A DNA stretch of 64,000 nt from Mimachlamys varia (lineage: Eukaryota > Mollusca > Bivalvia > Pectinida > Pectinidae), in NCBI GenBank assembly GCA_947623455.1, contig OX392528.1, positions 50,052,322 to 50,116,321 of the forward strand, read 5' to 3'. The notes under the pieces are model-generated. The model worked only from the letters and a program-made list of their open reading frames with translations, did not search any database and was not told the DNA's origin. The translations under genes were made by a program, and so were the position numbers. Shown here piece by piece: positions 12,579 through 24,500 of the stretch (within the stretch, counting starts at the first letter, position 1; the number at the start of each line of letters is the position of its first letter).

Positions 12579-15500
12579 GTGAAAAAATATAGACCAATGA
12601 CATCCTATAGATAGACTCGATTTCTATGTTTCAATGTTACATTTTCAGCTAAGTTAGGTGCTCGCCCCTTTCACATTAATAAAACAGTATCGTGTTGGGA
12701 ATTTTACTGGCTATTTGGTGGTATAACGTTGTACACATATCAGAATCTGGTGTATGTCTTGGTTAAGTTTGATAACAGCTAAATAACTCTTAACATGATA
12801 AAAAATGAAGGCCCATACCACAGACCCCCCGCCCCCCCCCCCCCTAATGGTAATAAATTGTAGTCCGAAGTGTTCTGACTCTGACCCGCTAAATATTTAG
12901 TAGACAAACGGGTGCGTAGTCCGAACGGTTCTGACTCTCTGACCCGCTAAATATTTTGACGACAGGCGGGTGCGAGAGTCAGAAATCCTGCTTAGTAAAA
13001 AAGTGGAAATTTTACCGACCCGTCCACAGGTCACTACACACATTTAAGCTGTGTTTTATAATATGAAACATTTTCCATCACATTTAAATCAAGTATCAAG
13101 GGAAAGAACAAATATTTTTCTACTAACCTACACATTTAATCAAGTCACAGGAGGTTGTAAACTAACTGTCGCCACCCATTTCTAAAAAATAACTAGTTTC
13201 CTGACATCAGTTTGAAAATGGCCGCCACCTTACAGCACATGATCAAAAATTAGATGGTTCAGAAAAGAATTATTGCGTAATCTCGCAATGCGCGACCATT
13301 TCCAAACAGATGTCAAGAAACTGGTTATTTTTAGAAATGGATGGTGACATTTAGTTTACGACCTCCTGTGACTTGATTAAATGCATAGGTTAGTAGAAAA
13401 ATTATGTGTTCTTTCCATTGCTACCTTATTAATGGGTGTTCGAAAATGTTTCAGGATATCCCGATCAGTGGAAGGACTAAATGTGTCACAAACCGAACAC
13501 AGTATCAGATCAATCACACTTTCTGCAAAACATTTATATAATTATAATAAGTCAAAGATTGACACAGTCTCAGTACCAAAACCTTAAATGTTTACGACTT
13601 TCAAAAAGGTAGTCCCTAGATGATATTTATTTCTTCTGGCCATCAGTTCAGTACTGTCATTTTGATACTGTGTCTCATGCCGCATTACGAAATGTACATC
13701 AAAACACTTGATTGGTTGCTGGATAGAGCACTTGACCAATCAGAGATGCTGTTACGTACTTATATGTAGGACTACGGTTTTTGGTATAAACAGACTTCCG
13801 CAACCATGTTGTCACTATTCATTGAAGAAATTAAAATAGGCCAATATGAAAAGCTAGAATTAGTCATACCATGATAGATCATGATGAACAGTGATCGATT
13901 AATCGATTTTCAAGAACAAATGACTAGACGTCGACTAAATTGATTAATCGGAACAGCACTATTAATATGAACATGTACAAATAAAATTAGAAATAGTGGT
14001 TTTGATTTTGTCAAGATAGATCGAACAAAAATCATAATTCTGGATTTTTCTTTGTTATCCAAACAAGTAACGTAGGAAAAATATAGGCAGAGTTCCCATG
14101 GGATTATCATCAGTTGCATTCAGTATCATCAGTATCTGATTCCCTGTCAAAAACAAGCATATATTATTTTATTTTATTTTTTTATTGGTTTATTTTTAGT
14201 TTTTCAGGATTTTTTTACTTTCACCCATGCATGTGGTATTCTGTTGATTGTACAATGAAACCTCGCTTAAAGACTACCCTAGATTAAGACCACCTCGCTA
14301 TTAAGACCACTTCATTGCAGTCCCCAGTAAAATCTTCTATATATCGTTGTATTTAAAGCTTCACTATTAAGACCACCTCGCTGTTCAGACCAGTTTTGAA
14401 AAGTCCCAAATGCACTAAGTTTCATCTCACTACTCAGTATCACCGACCAAACACAAATTCACCTGGTGTGTATTCTACTGTGTACACCTGTCAAGTGTCA
14501 GATCAGTAAGCTGTATTGTGGTGTCAAATTGGCTAATCAGTTACAATACGCCGTTTCCGGTTTCCGAGATACAACAACTCTTTTGAAGTGGAGTTAGAAA
14601 TCAGTGATTTGATCATTGACCACAAAAAATTTAGGGCACTTCCAAATGGTGGCATTGACGACCAAATGGCAGCTAGATTTGATTCAATTCTTTTAGTCGT
14701 TTTAGGTTAAAAAGGGACGAAATAAAGATACAGGCTCTTAAACTAAGTCAAGGTGTACATGTGTTGTACCTAGATGTGTAACTGTCAGTTGTAAAAGCAA
14801 CAATCTGGCAAAATGTAATGTTCAGATCGTTTCCAACAGCAAAGAGAAACCCCGATTATGAGCACTGTACATGTGGATTGCATATATATTTCTCGATACA
14901 AGATAAATTCAGTTCATCAGTGAACTCAGCTAATTTTACTATCACCACTTTTGTTTTATTTGAAGTTGTGATCCCTCTTTCGACCAAAAAACGTTACCTC
15001 GCTTACCGTCATTGAAAACTTCTATTTAGCCGCCATTTTGATTTCAAAGAGCCCTAAATAATGTCACGTGGTGATGAAAGTCACATGACTAAACCGACTG
15101 AAAGTTGTAACCCAAAAATGACGTATTACTGTGTGTTTAACACTATAAAGTCTATAGTTAATGGACCATAAAAACATGTCAAAAAGTGAATTTCAGAGAA
15201 ATCTGTCGGTACGCATTGTCACCCTCAGTATTAAGACCACCCCACTATTATTTAAGACCACTTTGGTGCAGTCCCTAAGGTGGTCTTAATAGAGAGGTTT
15301 CCCCATATTATGAGACTTAATTTTCTAGCTTTTGATAAGATTTTACTGAATTACAGTGATCAATCTACAATTATTTTTTACAGATCCTTTTCATTTGTAT
15401 TGCCAAAACAAAGGGTCCCACAATGTTAAATCTAACCAATTTCTGTAAATTCAATGGGTCCTTTCAAAATTCTATGAGTACAGGACTAGAGATATCCGAT

Positions 15501-18500
15501 GCACACATAGATTTATCACTTGAATTATAAATTCATCATAAATTAAAAGAAATTTGTTGATTTTTGAGATGGAATTGCAAAACAATTAATTTGACATCAT
15601 TTATATATATTCGTATACATGTATATGTAAATAATCATTAATTTGTTCTTGTTTTTTTCTTTTCAGTCACCCATGTTCGATGGAAGGGTATGTTTTTCTA
15701 TATATCATATAATTGTCATTAAGAGTAGTACAAAAAGTATAATTGAAAATATTGAGAAAAAGAGATAACTGACAATAGAGTATTTAAATTGTTTTTTTTC
15801 TCAATATGAATAAACAAACTGAAAACAACAAACATTAGATGAAGAAAACATGAATACATTCATTCAAGTGTTCAACAAATGTACATTATTCACCCTTTTA
15901 TTGAGAGTCTTGATGCTTTGGAGAACTAGAGAACACACCTGCATCAAACATTCAAATGACTACGGTAAATTGTTAGCGCCAATTTCATTCAAACAATGAC
16001 TGTTCATTTAAAGGATGATGTAAATACAAATGCAAATATATTAATAGATTGCTATTTAAAGGCCCAATATACGTAACTTCAGGGAAATTTCCGTGATTCT
16101 GAAAAATTCTGAAAAAAAATCCAGTTGATAACCATGCAAAAATAAGCCGAAGTAAACCTGATCGGAAACCAACAAGAAACTCTCAACAAAAAAATCCAAA
16201 GCAGGGCTCACCCTGGACCAAAAAATTTAGTAGCCAAAAAAAATAGCCAAGTGTGATTTTCAGTAGCCATTTTTTTCTAAGTAGTCTTTTTTCTCGCGGC
16301 CTTTATTCGTCCTTGGCTCGTCCTCTCTCCAAATGCTATTACATTCAATACCTAAAAGTTAACCATTACATTATTTTCAATTAAGACAGAGCCTTACTGT
16401 ACATACTGATCTTATTTTCAGAATTCATACTTCAGATAATGGCTATAACTTTTAAGAAACAAAGCCACAACATACATGAATACCATATACTTTATTTTCA
16501 CATTTAGCAATAATTAATACATGTATCATGAACTTTGTTGACAGAGTTACACTTAGTTGTTGAGTTCTTAAACTGTCCATTTAGCAGCTCTGTATTACAT
16601 TTTGTTGTTGCCCTCTTTAATGTCTCATTGTGGCTCTGTGACTGTTGTCACCTGTAAATTCAACGAAAATAGTATTCAGTGATACTGAAGACGAGATAGA
16701 AAAGACAATTTTCATCTGATTTCATGTAATTTTTTACTGGTTTGTACTATCTGTTACAATGGTTTACATTCGTGCGACATAAGCTACTCAAGCTTTAAGC
16801 CGACGAAATAGCTGTGTTCAAACGACAGCTACCGAATGAAAACATGATTTGATTAACAACATATCAAGAAAGTTATATGAAGCACTGCACCCCGGCCCCC
16901 TTCCTAATTAAATGTTTACCGAAGCATGGTTGGTTAATTTAAAAGCCCACCATGCATTCCAGAATAACAGTGCTAGCTGTCGCCGCCCTGGTTAGTTAAA
17001 TGTTACTATCAGGGAAGCCATTCACTATGCCCGTTATTGTTTTCCCCATCATTAAAAACTTTTAAAACTTACCTAGTTTCCTCAAATTGATGTGATGACA
17101 ATCCGATGGGGCAGTTCCGCCGACATGTGTATGTAAGAAGCCCTTATCAACACACTGACAGGTGTACACCGTAAACAACCACGTGTGCCTAACTGATCAA
17201 GCCGTGTTTTCGTATCTTAATTTGGCTATCAAATTAAGCTGACCCCATGCCACAAACAATCAGTTATATCATCAAAACCAATTATATCATCAACAATTGT
17301 GGAAAGCATGCTATAATTGGTGTGACATCTTAAACAAAGATAAATTCCTCGAGCTCACAGTCATGTAGCGTGCGCTCGACTGTGACGGCCCTGATTATGT
17401 ACACTGTACCTGTCGGGTGACAATACACAAGGGAGTAGACAGACTTATTTCGAGACGAAAATTTCAGGTTTTTTTCACCAATTGTTTAAGCATAGATCTA
17501 GTAGTCAATTGAGTAGCCACTTTGAATTTTTAGTAGCCAATAAAAATTAAAAGTAGCCAATGGCTACATTGGCTACCGACAGCGTGAGCCCTGCAAAGAA
17601 TTAAAAATAATTCAGGTGGGGCCCACTTCAACAACAAACCGAAGGTAGAAGACGGTTCAAAATGGACGCGTGTTTACAAATAGTGTGTTTCAACTGCTGC
17701 TGTACCAGTAACCGCAAACGAATTCATTTTGAATATTGCTGATATCAGTTAATCTTAACTAAATCTATAAATATAATAAGGTATTAGGCTTGATTTTCGC
17801 TTCGAGTTTTGCCAAAAGTTACGTATATTGGGCCTTTAAATATTTTTTCTTCAATAATAGATGTTTCCAGTTTTTCTGATATTAAACAGTGGAAATTAAA
17901 AATATATCAGGCCTTTATACATCTTAAAAGGTAGCTACAACAACTTAATTTTTTTTAAGATATTAGATAAAACAATTTACAAATGCATTGTGCTATTCCT
18001 TAGCCTTTACTTTCAAGTAGCACTATATCTTTGTTTTAAATAATCATATACATTTGTATTTGTTTTATATTGCAGATTCCAAATTGGTTCCACTTTGCCT
18101 GCTTTTGGAAACGTGCCAGAGTGGAAGATGCTAATCACATTCATGGATTTGATGCCCTACGCTGGGAAGACCAAGAAAAGATAAAGGAGAAAGTGGCAGG
18201 TATGTTTGTTTTACATACAACCAGACCAAACTTAAAGGCCCAATAAACGTAACTTCAGAACATTTTTCATGATTCTGAAAAAAATCCAGTTGATAACCAT
18301 GCAAAAATAAGCCTAAAACGAAGTAAACCTGAGCGGTAACTATAACAAGAAACTCTTTGACAGAAAAATCCAAAGAACTGAAAATAATTCAGGTGGGGCC
18401 CACTTCAACCACAAGCCGAAGTTAGAAGACAGTTGAAAATGGACACATGTTAACAAATACCAAGTTTCTACTGCTGCTGTACCGGTAACCGCATAAGAAT

Positions 18501-21500
18501 TCATCTTGAATATTGCTGATATCAGTTAATCTTAACTAAATCTATAAATATAAAATGTTATTAGGCTTGATTTTGCTGAAAGTTACGTATATTGGGCCTT
18601 TAAGGTTTACATTTCCATTTATGAATAGACAAGGGATGGAGCATCAACACAAAGGATTCCGTAGACCCAGGCCCAACTTCGCAAGCCAAGGGTATACAAT
18701 ACGCTACTCTCCTTTTCACCCTTGGCGGATCTCACGGCAAATTCGATGTTCCCGCTCCTGCATTTTGATTGGATGCGGCTAGGTTTAGCCGACCAATCAA
18801 AACGCGCGCTGCAATTGTTTATAACAAAGATGGCAGCGCCCACGGAAACATGTCGTATCATGTTGCCAACGAAGTCTAGACGTGTGATTTTTGGACCGAC
18901 ATTCACCGTTTTCGACCAGTTGAATAATATTTTGGGATATGTCGCCGATCATGCAGATAAAAAAACAGATACGTGTGTGGATTTTGTTTTACGAAGTTGA
19001 ACAAACTATCGACTATGATCTTATTCATAAAATGAAAATGTTACAAAAAGAAAACACAAGCTTATTTCCCTGTTCTTGTTCCAACAAAAACATCATTTCC
19101 ATTGTTGATTGAGTTGATTGATCGTCTCTGTGTCTCACGAAGTTCTTGAATTTCAAATTTTTCGCATATATAGCATGTTCATCAAAGGGCGCTGCCATTT
19201 TCTGTTTGTTTGTTGAATCGTACACAAAAAGTACGAGCTATTTGATTGGTCAGGAATTACGTAAAACAAGGGACACAACTGCAATAGTCCACTAGATGGC
19301 GCAGTGCGGGAACATCGAATTTGCCGTGAGATCCGCCAAGGGTGAAAAGGAGAGTAGCGTATTGTACACCATTGGCTTGCGAAGTTGACCCAGGCCTAGC
19401 CATCCGAAACATGTAAACATATTAAAACCTACAAGTCTACGAAATCCTTTGTGTTGATGCTCCATCTATTGTCTATTTGTGATTACCTCTCGTCTATGGA
19501 GCTCTGCTAGAATACTTCGGTATCCACCTAGGATTCCATCACCGAAACATCAACCTACCTTTACAGATAGGGCGTTGGACTCCTCCGCCTCCTGTGTTAC
19601 ATTGTACAAACCTACAGGCAGATTTTAAAGATACTAGTCACTTCAATTATATAATAAACTAATTACACCAATTTACCAATTTTTAATCGTTACTGAAAAT
19701 CCGAAAGGGCAAATTGATTGATTCTGCAATTTCTATCGATTGTCAGCCCATCATTGTTAATGTTCTGGCGTATATAAAAAGGACATACTTTACTTAGTTT
19801 TAACTATTTATAACGAGGACAACAAGGAATTTTGAAATATTGATTAGCTGTTATAATTCTTTTTGACATTAATATTATATGATTATAAATGATAATCAGC
19901 AGGAGGAGGCGGTGGTGGTGGAGATGCTGAAGGAGCCACATCCGGTAACTATGAAACCGAGTATGCAAAGTCTGGCCGCAGTGGCTGTAGAGGATGTGGT
20001 GACAAGATAGCCCAGGTAATAAGTAGTCTGTTGTGGCCCATTCCCAACCCGTTAAAAAAAAAGATTTGAACACCAGGGCCCGTATTCATGAAACCGTACT
20101 CATGCTCAAGCATTGATTTTGTGCTCAAGCCTTATTTCTTATTCTGGCTATAAATTATTTAAACAATCTAATTCTGTCGAGGTTTTCGTAAAAAGTTGAA
20201 GAGACATGGAATAAAAAGTTGTTTTCAACATTTACAATGATATTTTTTACTCTTTGACATGATTCAGGTAAGTTTTAAAAAAGCTGGCTTGAGCACAGAA
20301 TCCCTGCTTGAGCATGAGAAAGCTTTCATGAATACGAGCCCAGATCTGTAGGTGCATTCTGTAAATTGCCTGGTGACCTCAGTGAGCATGACTGCATTTA
20401 CTTGAGAACTGTTGTGTAATACAGTGTAATGGGATTGTTATTAAAGATATTCTTCAGATATGAATTTTTCAAACGTTCCAACATTAAATAACTGGTCTAA
20501 CAAAATATTCATTAATACAACATTTGCTATGGTTATTTTTGGTTTTATACAACTTCGTTGCAGGGGGGGTATATTGGAATCAGGTTATTCGTCCGTCTGT
20601 AGACACAACAATGTGCTGGCTACTCCTCCTAAACTACTGAGGGGATTTCAATTTTTGGTTGCCTTGGTAACCATGTCAAAATAACCAAATTCCTGTGGAA
20701 CATTGATTTGTCAGCACAACTCCATCTAAACCTATGAACCAATTTCAATGGAACTACACAGAAATTTAAGGGACTTTGTGTAGATATGCATGCAGATTTC
20801 TTTTTTTTTCTAACAGAAATTTAGGTTGCCATGGTTACCAGGCCATATACACAGGTGTATATTGAAAACTTTTGACCAGACAACTCCTAACCAGTGAACC
20901 AAATTCAATGAAGTTTCACTTGAATGCTATGGACCATGTGTAGTTATGCATGCAGATAATTGTTTTGCAGACTTTTGGTTGCCATGGTAACCAGGTCACT
21001 ATATACAGGTTTTTGTTGGAAAAGTCTGACTGGTAAAATGTATGTAAAACTCTGAACCAATTTCAATGAAACTACAAATTGATGTTAGGAATAGTGGGGA
21101 TATATCTGCAGATAAATATTTGTTTGTCATCAATATTGCCTTATAAAAGTACTTATTTAAAAGGTGGGAGGCAGGGAGTATAAGTTAGCCATAGGCTTAC
21201 AGTTCTAGTTGTTTCTAAAAGACCTTTATTTCTTGGATGTATTGTCATAATCAAAAAATTAAAATGTTATTTGAAAATTTGACGTATGAAAAACCCAAAC
21301 ATGTATAGTATTTTCAAGAAACTTTGAACTAAATGTTGTTGAATGTAGGGCTGGGTAGTTTTACCGGTATACCGTGGTATAAAGTTTTGATGGTACGTAC
21401 CGTAGAACATTTAGTCCGGTACCGGTTTTTTTGGGACTTTCATTTAGTTTATCAATTTGAAAGAACTATTTGTTACATAGATCAATTGAAATTCCAATAT

Positions 21501-24500
21501 GGTTTAATAATAATTTCCTATAAATTTGCTGATCAACTAGGACAGACATAGCTTCACTCAAACAACATTCAATCAAGGTGGTATACCGTGGTACGTACTG
21601 CAGTATTTGCCTAAATACAGTGGTACGTTTGATTTTGTGGTACCCAGCTCTAGTTGAATGTTGCGCTTGATAAGTCAAAATCTATGTTAACTATTCCGCA
21701 TCTTGGTTGATTCCAAAATAATCACAAAAAAGTGGCAAGCTAATAGAGTGTGCACAAAGATCTCTTGTTCCATGATTGAAAGTTGCATTTAAAACATCAT
21801 TTCTGTTTTAGGGTGCTGTACGAATTGCAATTAAAGACTTTGACAGTGAAAGAGCCAAATTGTACGGTCCACAAAACCTGTGGTATCATGTTGACTGTTT
21901 CGTGGAAGAGCGAGAGGACCTTGATTTTACTACAGATAAAAACCCAGACAAGTAAGTACTGATTGTACAGGGTACCTATGTCTTACTGCTAAAAAAACCT
22001 GTGGTATCATGTTGACTGTTTTCTTGGCAGAGCGAGAGGACCTTGATTTAACTACAGATAAAAACCCAGACAAGTAAGTACTGATTGTACAGGGTACCTG
22101 TGTCTTACTGTTGCTAATACAAAACCTGTGGTATCATGTTGACTGTTTTCTCGGCAGAGCGAGAGGACCTTGATTTTACTACAGATAAAAACCCAGCTAC
22201 TTCCCAGCCAATATCTTTGATGTTGTAAAATAAATAAATATTCTTTCCTTTCCCTAGAATTAAAGGCTTCAATCGGTTAAAGAAAGAAGACCAAGAGGAA
22301 TTAATTACGAAGCTTGGAAAAGGTGAAAAAAGGTGAGTTTAACACGGTATTGTATCAAAGTATTTGTCTTGTGTTTGTTTTTACAGTGCACTCCTTTTTA
22401 TACGCCCGTCAAAAATGATGGGACGTATTATGGTATGGCGTCCGTCCATCGTAAAATTTTATTTGTCCTGAGATCTCCTCCTTTAGTTTTCAACTGATTT
22501 CTTTCAAACTTGCTAGGCTTGACCACCATTACATGAAGTTGTGTTTTCATGGTTTACAGTTTGAATCAACAATATTCACTAGAGTTATGGCCCTTTGGGA
22601 CGTAATTTCGGTCATTATGTAGAAAATTTCAGAACTTTTTTGTGTTTTTTTTTTCAATTCCTCTAAAATTTGGTATGGTACAGTACTTTGAAAAGCTATA
22701 ATATTTAACATAGATTTTGGGTTATTGAGCTATTTCAACTGTTTGCATATCTTTCAAACTTGCTAGGCTTAATCATCATGACATGAAGTTGTGTTTTCCT
22801 GAATTTGATTTGACAATATTTACTAGTCAAGAGTTATCAATATATGCCAGATCTGCAGGTGTATAATGATGATACTTACAGGGTTCACTTTTGGGCGCGA
22901 TTTCGCTGTATTTTCATATAAATCGCGTTAAAGTCCGTTCTAAAGCGAGAAAAAATCGCGCATGCAAAAATTCAGTCATAGTGGAAACCTACATCGATCA
23001 ATAATACCGATTGTAGTTCCAGAAGTATTCCTTTCTGCAAATCCTAATGATAGTGTGTACCAGTCATAGTCTCAACGACGCTTGTTTCTCAATCACTTGC
23101 AATTCAAACGTTTAGATGACAAAGCCACCACGCAAACACAAAGGTGCAGGTGTCTGTAAATTTGTGACAGGTTGCGATTGGGGGGAAATGTAAGTAGTTA
23201 ATGCCTCCAGAAACAGTATTGAAAGTTGATCAAACAGCCAGGGATGTCTTAGTTCATTAAATTAACGTTAACCAATGATGAATCCATGGAAAACAAGTAG
23301 ATGGTTGAGAGAGGAAATGACTCCACAGATTCCACCGGTGCTGGGGCCAATAGGCCAACGGTACTGACTATATCTGTGACAATGTCAATGCTATTGATGT
23401 TTAGTAGCAAGTTTAATGTTATATTAGGAAGTGTTAATTTTGCAGGAATTTTAACTTTAATTAGGCCTGTATATGACAGAGTTAAAACACAAACAAGGAC
23501 GATTTTCTCCAGGAAATAAAATCAACAAAAGATCAGGAAACCCAATTACTGTACCTTGCGTTATTTATTTATTGACTTAATAAATCTAATTGTTATGAAC
23601 TTATAGCATTCCTATCAATTAATACTAAATTACGTGTCATAATACCAAAAATCCCATCCATATATGAAAAATCTCACTGAAATTAGGCAAGGGAGATATT
23701 TTCTCTCATTGTGCCCAAGTTCTAGGGTGAACCCTGTACTTATCTGTAACTTTCTGATACAGTAAGAAGTGATGATAATTATCTGTAACTTTCTGATACA
23801 GTTAGAAATGATGATACTTATCTGTAACTTTCTGATACAGTTAGAAATGATGACACTTATCTGTAACTTTCTGATACAGTTAGAAATGATGACACTTATC
23901 TGTAACTTTCTGATACAGTTAGAAATGTTGATACTTATCTGTAACTTTCTGATACAGTTAGAAATGATGACACTTATCTGTAACTTTCTGATACAGTAAG
24001 AAGCGGAAAGCAGGTGCAAAGGGTGATGCTGGTGGCAAAAAGGCGAAGAAAGAAGAAACGGAAGAGCAAAAACAGCTTAGGGTATGTGGAATATGCCTCA
24101 GTGATCTATTGTATACTCTCTGTTTATGGTCTCGGTGAACATGGCACCTTTTATATTGGTCTGTGGTTTTTTTAATCGGAGCAAATTTTCATTAACATGT
24201 CAATGTTTAAACTACCTGCATACTATAGTAAAATACAACAATCCTACATGGCGTTAAACTTCGAAGTTGTTAATGTTTAGCTGGCCTTTTCGAAGAACAG
24301 GGAGAGCTATTGTAATACCCCCGGCGTGAGAGTGAGCGTCAGCGTGAAAATGGTTAAGGCCGTTGTGAAGTAACAATAAGTCCTACATCAACCAAATTTA
24401 CATGCTTGGTGTTTCTAAGGATACACAGCACATGCTCACCTTCGGATGCTGGATTTGACCTTTATTTTCCGTTTGAATGACCATGCTTGCAGACTAGATT

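Noticed and set aside
23630..24019. 129-residue minus-strand frame with CIRKLQIS repeats
   Set aside because: Shadow of the 39-bp acceptor array, which has a period divisible by three.
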